Positions 9,792 to 20,100 of a DNA stretch of 64,000 nucleotides are shown here, piece after piece (position 1 is the stretch's first letter; the number at the start of each line of letters is the position of its first letter). The notes below the pieces were generated by a model, which saw only the letters and a program-made list of their open reading frames with translations, searched no databases and was not told the origin of the DNA. Made by a program: the position numbers and the translations under genes. The stretch comes from Acinetobacter sp. ASP199. GTDB taxonomy: Bacteria > Pseudomonadota > Gammaproteobacteria > Pseudomonadales > Moraxellaceae. The stretch lies in the NCBI RefSeq assembly GCF_022700675.1, contig NZ_CP062182.1, positions 1,426,001 through 1,490,000 of the forward strand. The letters run 5' to 3'.

Positions 9792-10295
9792 ATGGCTAAG
9801 CGTGAAAGTGTACAGAAGAAATTACAGCGGATTCGTCCACCACGGGTGCAATTGACTTACGATGTAGAAGTCGGTGATGCGCGTGAAGTAAAAGAATTAC
9901 CCTTTGTGGTCGGGGTACTTGGAGATTTTTCAGCAGCCTCTGAACTGGAAAAAACTAAACTAAAAGACAAGAAATTTATCAATGTGGATTTAGACAATAT
10001 TGATGAAGTCATGGAATCACTGGCGCCACGTGCCAACTTTCAGGTTGAGAACACACTGACTGAAGAGGGCGGTAGGATGTCTGTGGATCTGACCTTCAAT
10101 TCTATGGATGACTTTAAGCCAGAACAGGTGGTACAGCAGGTTGATCCATTACGTCGACTGGTGAATGCACGTGAACGTTTAACAGATTTACGCAACAAAA
10201 TTTCCAATAATGAACGTCTGGAAGATCTGCTTGATGAAGTGCTGAAAAGTACGGATCAGATTCGCAAGATGAGCGTGGAGGCTGAAAATGAGTAA
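9792..10295 (+). CDS. tssB: TssB, T6SS sheath small subunit
   Basis: TssB (VipA) pairs with TssC to build the contractile sheath around the Hcp tube. The protein has 167 residues with the family N terminus SVQKKLQRIRPPRVQLTYDV and a C-terminal helix-rich region (DLLDEVLKS). AGGAA lies upstream of the ATG. The gene overlaps tssC by 8 bp, the normal translational coupling that keeps the two subunits balanced. Confidence 0.96.
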   Translation: MAKRESVQKKLQRIRPPRVQLTYDVEVGDAREVKELPFVVGVLGDFSAASELEKTKLKDKKFINVDLDNIDEVMESLAPRANFQVENTLTEEGGRMSVDLTFNSMDDFKPEQVVQQVDPLRRLVNARERLTDLRNKISNNERLEDLLDEVLKSTDQIRKMSVEAENE

Positions 10296-11769
10296 TTTAA
10301 ATGCAGCAACTGCGGAAAATGTGAATGTAGAAGAATACTCATTACTGGATTCTATTGTCGAGCGTAGCCGTATCGCGCGTACTGATGAAGAACATGATCG
10401 TGCCAAAAGCCTGATTGGTGAACTGGCACGTGAAGTCATGGCAGGGACGATCACCGTATCTGATAACATGACGCTTGCGCTGGATAAACGTATTGCCGAA
10501 ATCGATGCACTGATTTCAACGCAGCTCAGCAAAATCATGCATCACGAAGAATTTCAGAAAATTGAATCGACCTGGCGTGGTTTATATTACTTCTGTCAGG
10601 AAACACCATCCAATTCCTTGATTAAAATCAGGATGTTGAATACCACTAAAAAGGAATTAATCAAGGATTTCCAAAGTGCGACAGATTTTGACCAAAGTAC
10701 CTTATTCAAAAAGATTTATGAAGAAGAATATGGTTCTTTCGGTGGTGCACCTTATGCGACCTTGATTGGTGATTTTGAGTTTGATCGTACACCATCAGAC
10801 ATGTATTTGCTGGAACAGATCTCACATGTGGCAGCAGCAGCACATGCACCACTTATCTCGGCAGCGAGTCCAAGCATGTTTGGTCTTGAATCATTTACAG
10901 ATATTGATCGTCCACGTGATGTGTCCAAGATTTTTGAAACCGCTGAATATGTGCAATGGCGTTCTTTCCGTGAAAGTGATGATGCACGCTATGTTGCACT
11001 TGCGATGCCACGCGTATTGGGGCGTCTGCCATATCATCCAAAAGAAGGTACGGCAACTGAAGGTTTTAACTACGTTGAAGATGTTTCTGGTGAAGACCAC
11101 AATGAATATTTATGGATGAATGCAGCTTATGCCTTCGGTACCCGTTTGACCAATGCATTTGACATGCATGGCTGGTGCGCAGCGATCCGTGGTGTAGAAG
11201 GTGGTGGTTTGGTAGAAGGCTTACCTGTACATACGTTTAAGACCAATGATGGTGATGTGATATTCAAATGTCCAACTGAAATTGCCATTACTGACCGTCG
11301 TGAAAAAGAACTCAGCGACTTGGGCTTTATTCCACTGGTACATTGTAAAAATACCGATTATGCAGCGTTCTTTGGTGCTCAATCGACTCAAAAGCCAAAA
11401 AAATATGACACTGATGCAGCCAATGCCAACTCTGCTTTATCAAGCCAGATCCAATACATTATGGCAGTTTCGCGTATCGCGCATTATTTGAAAGCGATGA
11501 TGCGTGACAAAGTCGGTAGCTTTGCCTCAGCTGGTAATGTCGAAGCCTTCCTGAATGACTGGTTATCACAATATGTATTACTTGATGATGGCGCTTCTCA
11601 GGAATCTAAGGCTCAGTATCCATTGCGTGAAGCATCAATCAAGGTTGTAGAAAATCCAGCTGAACCTGGTCACTACAAATCAGTGGTCTTCTTGCGACCA
11701 CATTTTCAGCTTGATGAGTTGTCTGTATCCCTGCGACTGGTCACTGAATTGCCTCAATCGAGCAACTAA
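10288..11769 (+). CDS. tssC: TssC, T6SS sheath large subunit
   Basis: TssC (VipB) is the large sheath protein. The 493-residue length is standard. Visible hallmarks include ESTWRGLYYF, RMLNTTKKEL, GGAPYATLIGDFEF and the C-terminal RPHFQLDELSVSLRLV strand that meshes with neighbouring subunits. It overlaps tssB and is followed by hcp after 49 bp, consistent with hcp having its own strong ribosome site. Confidence 0.97.
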   Translation: MSNLNAATAENVNVEEYSLLDSIVERSRIARTDEEHDRAKSLIGELAREVMAGTITVSDNMTLALDKRIAEIDALISTQLSKIMHHEEFQKIESTWRGLYYFCQETPSNSLIKIRMLNTTKKELIKDFQSATDFDQSTLFKKIYEEEYGSFGGAPYATLIGDFEFDRTPSDMYLLEQISHVAAAAHAPLISAASPSMFGLESFTDIDRPRDVSKIFETAEYVQWRSFRESDDARYVALAMPRVLGRLPYHPKEGTATEGFNYVEDVSGEDHNEYLWMNAAYAFGTRLTNAFDMHGWCAAIRGVEGGGLVEGLPVHTFKTNDGDVIFKCPTEIAITDRREKELSDLGFIPLVHCKNTDYAAFFGAQSTQKPKKYDTDAANANSALSSQIQYIMAVSRIAHYLKAMMRDKVGSFASAGNVEAFLNDWLSQYVLLDDGASQESKAQYPLREASIKVVENPAEPGHYKSVVFLRPHFQLDELSVSLRLVTELPQSSN

Positions 11770-11818
11770 GCCGGTTGTATTTTCTATTATTTATAATAAA
11801 ACAGGATAAAAAATAACA

Positions 11819-12322
11819 ATGAAAGATATATACGTCCAATTTCGCGGCAAATATAAAGTAGATGGTGAATCACGAGATTCTGAACATAAAAGTTGGCTTG
11901 AAGTAAATTCCTGGTCACACAATATTCGCCAGCCAAAATCTGCGACTTCTTCAAGCGTAGGTGGTCATACTGCCGAGCGCGTAGAGTATTCTGACATGAT
12001 CTTTGTCAAAGACCTGGATGCAACAAGCCCTAAACTTTGGGAAGCCTGTTCTGCCGGTTATACCTTTGATGAAGTGCAAATTGACTTTTACCGTGCCAAC
12101 GGCGACAAGCGTATTAAATACCTGCAGATTAAACTGAAACACGTTCTGGTTTCTCAAGTAACACCAAGCGTGAATGAAGAAGGTGTACCAACTGAAGCGT
12201 TCGGTCTGAAATATGCTGCGGTTGAGTGGACTTATAACCAGCAGGATATTAACGGAACGCAGAAAGGTGCTGTGACCAAAAAATGGTCATTGTCGAATAA
12301 TACTGCATCTTACGCTGCTTAA
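11819..12322 (+). CDS. hcp: Hcp, T6SS inner-tube protein
   Basis: Hexameric ring protein that forms the expelled tube and is the usual secreted marker of T6SS activity. The 167-residue product begins MKDIYVQFRGKYKVDGES and keeps the Hcp1 beta-barrel pattern (YAAVEWTYNQQD near the C terminus). No effector domain is fused to it. AGGATAAAAAATAAC precedes the ATG. The downstream gap to tssE of about 75 bp includes no clear terminator. Confidence 0.96.
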   Translation: MKDIYVQFRGKYKVDGESRDSEHKSWLEVNSWSHNIRQPKSATSSSVGGHTAERVEYSDMIFVKDLDATSPKLWEACSAGYTFDEVQIDFYRANGDKRIKYLQIKLKHVLVSQVTPSVNEEGVPTEAFGLKYAAVEWTYNQQDINGTQKGAVTKKWSLSNNTASYAA

Positions 12323-12397
12323 TTCTTTTGAATTTAGAGGCTTGTACATGCAGGCCTCTATTTAAATGATTAAATTTCAAATGGATGATTGAAATAC

Positions 12398-12874
12398 ATG
12401 AGTCTGGATCAGCTTTATCCTTATGGATTCCGTTCGACCTTGTTTGACCGACTTTTACCACAAGATAAAGCCAGTACACAGGGCATGTCCATTCAGCAAT
12501 TACGTGAAGCCGTGGCGGTAGATCTGGAAGATCTATTAAATAGCCGCATGGCCAAACTGGATCATATTATTGATGACTATACTTCGATAAAGCAATCCAT
12601 TCTGCAATTTGGGATTATTGATTTTGTCGGATTATCGACAGCCAATCCAATGGATCGCGACAAAATATGTTGCTCAATTGAAGCATCTATTTCAGCCCAT
12701 GAACCACGGCTTAAGCAGGTCCGGGTAGAAATGCTACTGGATGAAAACAATATGGGTAGCTTGTGCTTAAGCATTCAGGCTTATTTAAATATCCATCCTT
12801 TATATGAGCCTGTAGTTTTTGACGCTTTACTGAAACCGACCACACAACAATACGTTATTTTGCCAAGATTATAA
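12398..12874 (+). CDS. tssE: TssE, gp25-like T6SS baseplate protein
   Basis: Baseplate protein related to phage T4 gp25, where sheath polymerisation begins. The 158-residue protein starts MSLDQLYPYGFRSTLFDRL. It contains a LRVE-like element, seen here as KQVRVEML, that bears on the gp25 core, and ends in LKPTTQQYVILPRL. The ATG at 12398 is preferred to an upstream TTG at 12389, whose putative ribosome site is too close. tssF follows after 5 bp. Confidence 0.92.
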   Translation: MSLDQLYPYGFRSTLFDRLLPQDKASTQGMSIQQLREAVAVDLEDLLNSRMAKLDHIIDDYTSIKQSILQFGIIDFVGLSTANPMDRDKICCSIEASISAHEPRLKQVRVEMLLDENNMGSLCLSIQAYLNIHPLYEPVVFDALLKPTTQQYVILPRL

Positions 12875-12879
12875 TTAGA

Positions 12880-14694
12880 ATGAGTGCGATTGAAGAATTA
12901 TTACCTTATTACGAAAAACAGCTGCAGGAATTTAGCCAGCAGTCTCGTGAATTTGCCAGTAAATACCCAAAAATTGCCCAGCGTCTGTCCTTAAATCAGG
13001 AGCAGATTGACGATCCGCATATTGAGCGCCTGATTCAGGCATTTTCACTAATCTCGGCACGTATCGATAAAAAGCTGAATGACAGTTATGAAATTTTCAC
13101 GCGATCAATTTTTGAGGTGATGTTTCCCCAGTATTTAAAGCCATTTCCAGCGTGCTCGATTGTCAGTTTTGAAGATTTCAACAAAATCAAACAGCTGAAC
13201 AGTGCACATCTAATTCCTAAAAATACATCGTTAAAGTCTAAAAGTGTACGTGGCGTGCAATGTGAATACCGGACTGTTCAGGATGTGACTTTGCTGCCTG
13301 TCGCATTGAAATCTGTCAATTTTAAAACTCATCCTTCGGCACATATTCACTTAAACCGTAATGCCACACTAATTTTAGGTTTTGAAATCTTCAATCAACA
13401 GCTGAAATTACTTCAACAGCATCAGCTACCAATTTATCTGGATGCAATCTCCAGTTTTCCTTTGCAGGTTTTGGATCAGATCTTTAAGTCCGAGACCCAA
13501 TTTTCAATCAAGATAAATAATCAGGAAATTGAAATTCCTAATCCTTTTAATCTCTTAGGATTTAGTGAAGAGGAGAGTCTATTGCCAGTGGATCAGCATA
13601 CCCATCAGGCATACCGATTATTACTGGAATACTTTTGCTTTCCGGATAAGTTTAATTTCCTGAACCTGAATCTGGATTTTCTTAATCAGGCAGAACCTGA
13701 TGCATCCAATTTTGAATTACATATTCATTTTAAAATGAACCTGAATGATCAGGCAGCGATTCGTAATTATTCAGAACTGAATCTTGCCAATTTCAAGCTA
13801 TTTGCCACACCAGTAGTGAACCTATTCGAGAAGCAGGCTGAACCACAGAAAATCAATCATCAGCGACTGGAATATCCACTGATTTCAGATGCGCATCATC
13901 CTGAATATTATCAGGTATATTCAGTTTCAGAGATGAGCCTGATTCGTGAGAAGATTGATAAAGAACAGGTTGCTCAACAAGTTTTGCCTTTTTTTGCCAT
14001 GAGCCATTATCGACATAACGGCGCACAATTTTATTATCATTTACAACCAGACACTGCCAGTACACAAAAGAGTGACCTGAAGTTTTCTTTAGTTTCCAGA
14101 AGCCTGGAACCACAGAACATATCCTCTGATTTTATTAGTACCCAGTTGTTGTGCTGTAATCGTGATCTGCCTTATGAAAGTTATAACAAGGATCACAATG
14201 CACTCAGCTTAAATGACAGTCAGTTGGCACGACGAGGATTGTTACTAAAGCGACCATCTTTGCCTTATTCATTTAAGCAGAGCCAGAAAGAACAGTGGCG
14301 CATTATTTCTCATCTTTCCCTGAATAATCTGTCGTTGATGAAAGGTGATGCAGTTACGCATCTCAAAGAGTTATTAGAACTGTATAACCTGCCAGGGTCC
14401 AAAGAGAACCGGTTGATAATTGAGTCTATCCAATCGATTGATTTTTCATTGAGCCAGAAATTACTGGATCATAAACCTTTTCCGCTATTTGTCCGTGGTG
14501 TACGTGCAACGGTCAGGATGAATAACGAAGTATTTCACGGGTCAAGTCTGTATGTTTTTGCCCAATTGCTTAATCATATTTTTAACCTGAAAGTGCAAAT
14601 GAACAGTTATGTGGAAATGATTGTAATTGATGCTGTAACAGAACAGGAGGTATACCAATGCGTGCAGAACGTTGGTGGAAAAAAACTTCTGTAG
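12880..14694 (+). CDS. tssF: TssF, T6SS baseplate wedge protein
   Basis: Large subunit of the TssF2G baseplate wedge. The 604 residues are within the family range. The N terminus ELLPYYEKQLQEFSQQSREF and the PYLKPFPACSIV-like segment (seen as FPQYLKPFPACSIV) are typical. It overlaps the start of tssG by 37 bp, suggesting coupled translation of the two wedge partners. Confidence 0.95.
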   Translation: MSAIEELLPYYEKQLQEFSQQSREFASKYPKIAQRLSLNQEQIDDPHIERLIQAFSLISARIDKKLNDSYEIFTRSIFEVMFPQYLKPFPACSIVSFEDFNKIKQLNSAHLIPKNTSLKSKSVRGVQCEYRTVQDVTLLPVALKSVNFKTHPSAHIHLNRNATLILGFEIFNQQLKLLQQHQLPIYLDAISSFPLQVLDQIFKSETQFSIKINNQEIEIPNPFNLLGFSEEESLLPVDQHTHQAYRLLLEYFCFPDKFNFLNLNLDFLNQAEPDASNFELHIHFKMNLNDQAAIRNYSELNLANFKLFATPVVNLFEKQAEPQKINHQRLEYPLISDAHHPEYYQVYSVSEMSLIREKIDKEQVAQQVLPFFAMSHYRHNGAQFYYHLQPDTASTQKSDLKFSLVSRSLEPQNISSDFISTQLLCCNRDLPYESYNKDHNALSLNDSQLARRGLLLKRPSLPYSFKQSQKEQWRIISHLSLNNLSLMKGDAVTHLKELLELYNLPGSKENRLIIESIQSIDFSLSQKLLDHKPFPLFVRGVRATVRMNNEVFHGSSLYVFAQLLNHIFNLKVQMNSYVEMIVIDAVTEQEVYQCVQNVGGKKLL

Positions 14695-15650
14695 TGGAGC
14701 AGCTGTATCAACAATCAACCCGCTTTGAATTGGTACAAGCAACCCGTTTATTACGTCACTATCCTGAACAAAATCAATCAAAGGACTGGAGCAAAAGTTT
14801 TAGTTTTGGCAGTTCCCTGAACCTGAATTTTGCAAAATCCGAGATTGAATGTCTGGAATGGAAAGATCAAAAAATTCAGCTCACCAGCCCGATGATTGGT
14901 TTGACCGGTATACAGGGGGTATTGCCTTATACCTATACTTATCGAATCAAGCAAAGTCCGCGTCAACAGCGTGAGGAAACCTTGCATTTTCTAGGGTTGT
15001 TTAATCATAAACTCACCGCGAAATATATTGAGGCTTCAATTATCTATCATTTGCCGCTGCGCTATGAAATTGAACAGGACAATCATTATCTGGAAATTTT
15101 ACATGCACTAAATGGCTATGTGCGTGAACAGCATCAGCAAAATCATCTGGATGATTATTTTGCTGAATTTTCCGGTTTAATGCAGGGGCAAAATAATAGT
15201 GTATATGTGCTGAAAACCATGTTGAGCTGTATGTTCAAGCATCAGGTGAAGATCAGTGAATATTTACCAGAACAGTTCAAGCTGGAAGGTTTTCAAAAAA
15301 CTTCATTAGGAGGATCTACTCCAGCTTTATTAGGAATCAATAGTTTCTGTGGTGAGATACTGACTCAGATTGATGAAAAAATTGAAATTGTGATTGGCCC
15401 ATTAAATCGGCAAGACTTTCTAAGCTTTCTTCCACAACAAAAGCAAAGTGAAAAACTCAAGCAGATCATTGCAACCTGGTGCAGCCCAACCTTGATGGTA
15501 GATCTCCGGCTGATATTAAACAAAGAAGACGTCACTCCAATCCGGCTTGGAAATGAAAGTGTAGGGCTAGGACAGGGCACTTTTCTGATGCCACCAGCAT
15601 CTGCTGATAATCAGGAGACCTGTTATAGCCTGATGGGGAGAGCAGCATGA
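14658..15650 (+). CDS. tssG: TssG, T6SS baseplate wedge protein
   Basis: Partner of TssF in the baseplate. The 330-residue protein has a typical TssG N terminus (FELVQATRLLRHY) and a central GVLPYTYTYRI segment. An excellent ribosome site, AGGAGG, sits 7 nt upstream of the ATG inside the 3' end of tssF. Its stop overlaps the start of asaB as ATGA. Confidence 0.94.
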   Translation: MRAERWWKKTSVVEQLYQQSTRFELVQATRLLRHYPEQNQSKDWSKSFSFGSSLNLNFAKSEIECLEWKDQKIQLTSPMIGLTGIQGVLPYTYTYRIKQSPRQQREETLHFLGLFNHKLTAKYIEASIIYHLPLRYEIEQDNHYLEILHALNGYVREQHQQNHLDDYFAEFSGLMQGQNNSVYVLKTMLSCMFKHQVKISEYLPEQFKLEGFQKTSLGGSTPALLGINSFCGEILTQIDEKIEIVIGPLNRQDFLSFLPQQKQSEKLKQIIATWCSPTLMVDLRLILNKEDVTPIRLGNESVGLGQGTFLMPPASADNQETCYSLMGRAA

Positions 15651-17077
15651 TCAAGGTTCTTATCTCTACTATTCTGGCATTGTTCCTGATTATAAGCGGG
15701 TTAGTCGTCTATTACTGGCGTGATGTGCAATACGACCCAACCGGCATGGATATATTGCAGTTCTTTATTCTGCTGCCGCTATGTGTAGCACTGTTATTAT
15801 ATTCACCCTGGCTGATTTATAAATCGATAAAAGCCTATCAGGCACGTAAAGCACAAAAGTTAGAAGCAGCTGAAAGCGAAGAAAAGCGTCAGCAACAGCA
15901 AAGTGAATTGGAGAAAAACAAGGACAAACCCATCGAAGAATTGACTCTAAAAGTCTATTCATCTGCTGCAATCCACAGCTTTGGTGAAAATCAGCAGATT
16001 ATTGAAGCTATGCAGGCGTTTAAAAGCCCGGAACTGGATGAATCACTGGTCAATCACTATGGACTGCCCATCCTGTCTTATCGCATTCGGAGTCTGGACG
16101 AGCTGTTACCCGACACAGAAGAGAATGACACCCTGCACAGCATGCGGGTGCAGCGTATAAATTTACTGATCCAGCAGCAGATGGAGCAACATAGTGAAAG
16201 CCTGTATCACATTGCTACACATCTTAGAAAATCTGCACTGTTTTATGATGCTGAAACGGCGTATGAATACCGTATGCATCCGGACTGGAACAATGAACAG
16301 TTTGATAAAGAAAGTGAAGAAGAAACAGCAGTTGAACAGGTTTCACGATTAAATAAATTGAATTTGCACATTTTGCTACCGGCAACCTTGATTCATCTCT
16401 GGCCCGATGCAGCACAACAGCAACTGATTGAACAGCTAGAACAGCAATATGAAATTGTGCAGAGCCAAATTCATATCGAATTCCATTATGTCGATCATAG
16501 TAATATTTATTCAGTCTGGTTGAACTTGCTCAATGATATTGAACAACAGGGTGAGCAGGTCAGTCTGATCATTGCAGTACAGTCTGAAATTGATCAGGAA
16601 TGGCTAGACGAACAGTTATGGCAGTCGGAACAATATCTGCCTGGAGAATATGCAGCCAGTGTATGTTTAGCCTCACCAGAGTTAATAATTAAAGACTTGA
16701 TAGAAAATAGAAAATTCAAAGCCTTAAAGTATGTCAAAAATATAAGTGAATATTTACATAAACAAAGTCCAAATTTTGCTGATCAGTTGCAGCAGGAAGC
16801 TACATTTATACTTTTACTGGATGATCCGTTACAGATTAGTACCGCAAAGAAAGTTCAACAGTATCTGGGGATGTCTGGAATAGACCTGCATCATGGCCTG
16901 TATTGTTATTCTTATTTGGGCGGTGCAGCAGGGATGAAAGCACTATTTGGAATATTGCTGTGTATGCAAATGAATGAAGATGTCATTACATTGGCTTATT
17001 CAGTACAGCATCCCCAAACATTTTTTGCTTACGAACCAGTGATTATGACTGAGCAACTGGAACAGAACGCAGCCTGA
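15647..17077 (+). CDS. asaB: AsaB-like T6SS-associated membrane protein
   Basis: A 476-residue protein with two N-terminal membrane helices (about 4-23 and 37-58), a charged coiled-coil segment (about 60-92) and a large soluble domain of unknown fold. No enzymatic motif was recognised. It starts on the ATGA shared with the tssG stop and ends 45 bp before tssM, the position of asaB in described Acinetobacter T6SS clusters. The tight coupling between baseplate and membrane-complex genes suggests a structural or assembly role, which is inference. Confidence 0.75.
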   Translation: MIKVLISTILALFLIISGLVVYYWRDVQYDPTGMDILQFFILLPLCVALLLYSPWLIYKSIKAYQARKAQKLEAAESEEKRQQQQSELEKNKDKPIEELTLKVYSSAAIHSFGENQQIIEAMQAFKSPELDESLVNHYGLPILSYRIRSLDELLPDTEENDTLHSMRVQRINLLIQQQMEQHSESLYHIATHLRKSALFYDAETAYEYRMHPDWNNEQFDKESEEETAVEQVSRLNKLNLHILLPATLIHLWPDAAQQQLIEQLEQQYEIVQSQIHIEFHYVDHSNIYSVWLNLLNDIEQQGEQVSLIIAVQSEIDQEWLDEQLWQSEQYLPGEYAASVCLASPELIIKDLIENRKFKALKYVKNISEYLHKQSPNFADQLQQEATFILLLDDPLQISTAKKVQQYLGMSGIDLHHGLYCYSYLGGAAGMKALFGILLCMQMNEDVITLAYSVQHPQTFFAYEPVIMTEQLEQNAA

Positions 17078-17122
17078 AAATTTAAATAAATTATAAAAAA
17101 TTAAGAAATATAAGAGATTACA

Positions 17123-20100
17123 GTGAATACATTATTTTATACGATCTTGGGATATGTCTGGCAGTATGTGACCAATCCAAAAGCGATCATGGCACTGTCA
17201 TTTTCTGTGGTGATTATTTCCATGAAAAATACCGTATCCGAGCCTGTGTTCTGGATGCTGGTGGCTGCCTATAGCTTGATCCTGGTGGTCTGGGGTATTT
17301 ATGCATTAATCCAGCATTATCGTCATGCCAGAAAAGGTGAAGAACTTTCCGAGGCGATTGCCAGTACCACTGAAGCTGAACAGAACAAAGATAAGAATAA
17401 GGAAGAGTTACAACGAATCCAACAGCAGATGAAGGAGTCAATTCAACTGATTTGTAAATCCAGACTTGGAGATCGTAAGGGTAATGCTGCGCTATATGAG
17501 TTGCCTTGGTATATGGTGATTGGCAATCCGGCAGCCGGGAAAAGTTCTGCCATTTATCATTCGGGACTGCGTTTTCCATTTGAAGAACATCACCAGAAGA
17601 TGGTGTCTTCCGGCTTAAACGGGACTCGTAACTGTGACTGGTTTTTCTCAACTGAAGGTGTGCTGCTGGATACTGCAGGGCGTTATTCAGTCTATGCTGA
17701 AGACCATTCTGAATGGCTCGGTTTTCTGAATATTCTCAAGAAGAATCGTACAAAAGCGCCGGTGAATGGCCTGATTGTCATTGTCAGTATTGCTGAGCTG
17801 GTCAGTCAGAGTCCGGAAAAATCTATAAAATTAGCCAAAAATCTGCGTGCCCGTATTCAGGATTTAACCGAACGTCTGGAAGTCTTTGCTCCGGTATATC
17901 TGGTCTTTTCTAAAATGGACCTGATTGCCGGATTTACTGAATTCTTTGACTGTTATGATGCGCAGGAATTTGATCAGGTCTGGGGTGCAACCTTACCGTA
18001 TGCAGCCAATTCCAGTGAGCAGGCGGTGGAACTGTTCGAGAAACATTACAATATTTTGTACGATGGCCTGAAAAGTGTCAGTACCACGCATTTGAGCCGT
18101 CGCCATTCACAGCATATTTCTCCAAGTGTCATGACGTTTCCACTGGAGTTTAAGAGCTTAAAACCGGTTCTAAAAACCTTTATTTCTACACTATTTCAGG
18201 GAAATCCTTACCAGTTTAAACCGATTTTCCGCGGCTTTTACTTTACCAGTGCCTTGCAGGACGGCGTCATTGAAAGTCCGATGACAGAACAGATCGCTGA
18301 TGATTTTCATCTGATTCGCAGTGATGACAGTGAAATTGGCCTGCCGAAACAGTCCATTTCTCAGGATCATGGTTACTTCCTGAAAGGCCTGTTTTCTGAG
18401 GTCATCCTAAAAGACAAACATTTGGTGCGTCAGCATATTAATCCAGCAAAAAAACGCCAGCGGTTTATGGCCTTTATTGGAGCGATTCTTGGTGTATCAA
18501 TTGTTCTTAGTTTATGGCTATGGTCCTACCGTAATAACCAGCAGCTGATTGCCGAGGTTCAAGCCGACCTGAATAAAGCAGTGCAGATGCAGGCACAAGC
18601 CAACCGTTCACTGGTTCATCAGTTAGATGCCTTACTGATACTGCAAGGACATTTGCAGCAACTGGATCAGTTTGATCAAGACAGACCACTGAAATACAGT
18701 TTCGGTTTGTATCAGGGCAATCAGATTCGGGAAAAACTGGAAACTGAATATCTGAAAGGCATTGAGCAGCTGGTTCTACAGCCAACCCAGCAACAGCTTG
18801 CACAGTACCTGCAACGGGTTAAAGCCAATGAAGCAGTTCTAAAAGAAAATCATATTCAGGTAAAAATTAACCAGCCGGTACAAGGACGTCAGATTGTTTC
18901 TGAACCTTCTGATCAGAATCCTCAAGATGCTTATAATGCCCTGAAAACCTATTTAATGCTAAGCAATCGACAATATGTGGATTCCAGTCACTTAAGTGAT
19001 CAGCTAACGCGTTTCTGGCGCTCATGGCTGGAGCAAAACCGTGGTGAAATGCCGCGTGGGGAAATGATCCAGAAAGCAGAACAGATTTTGAGCTATGCCA
19101 TTACCTTGGCAGGACGTAATAGTTTCCCTCAGCTGAATTCTGATGCCGTACTGGTTGATCAAAGCCGCCAGATCTTGACAGCGATTACTACAGGCATTTC
19201 TGCACGTGATCGCGTGTATAACGAAATCAAGATGCGTGCTGCGGTGCGTTTCCCTGCGATTACAGTAAAACAGATTCTGGGGGAAACGAATCAGAATATC
19301 ATGCTGGGCAGTTACGCTTTGCCAGGTGTTTATAGTTATCAGGCCTGGAAAGATTATGTACAGGAAGCGATTGAACAAGCAGCAACCAGTTCAACGGATA
19401 GCCGAGACTGGGTACTGAATACCACACAATCTGATGACTTGAGCTTTAGTGGTAGTCCTGAACAGATCCGTCGCCAGCTGACTGAGCTGTATAAAAAGGA
19501 ATATATTGCAGAATGGCGTAAGTTTCTGAATGCGGTTCATTATGCCAAGGCAGGTGATTTCAACCAGCAAATCAAACAGATTGATATCTTGGGTGAACCT
19601 GAAAATTCTCCAATCAGGACTTTGATCCAGCGTGTGGCCAAAGAAACCAGCTGGGATAATCCGGTGGTTCAGGCAGAACTGGCTGTGCCACAAAAAGGCT
19701 TTATAGCCTGGTTTAAACGTAAATTGCTCAATCGTGATGAAGCAAAACAGGCACAACTGGCGAGTAACCAGTTAGGCCATGGCGTGATTGCACGTGAATT
19801 TCAGGTATTCTACCAGATGGTACGTCAGCGGGATGATCTGCAGAATCAATCCCTATTGGATGGCTATATGCATTCGATTTCAAAAATACGCAGTCAATTC
19901 AATGATCTGAAAAGCTCCGGTGATATTGGTCCTGCAAGTATGGCCTTGGTAAAACAAACCATCCATGAGCAGAATTCCATTTTCAACACCACTCATAAAT
20001 TTGTGGCCGAGAAAATGGCGGCTGGTACTACAGAATTGGATCAGCAACTACTCCAAAAATTACTGATCGCACCTTTAACCCAGTCTTTTGAAAGTCTGAT

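Noticed and set aside
17214..17651. 145-residue minus-strand ORF inside tssM
   Set aside because: Antisense shadow of the well-supported tssM frame; no domain or start signal.
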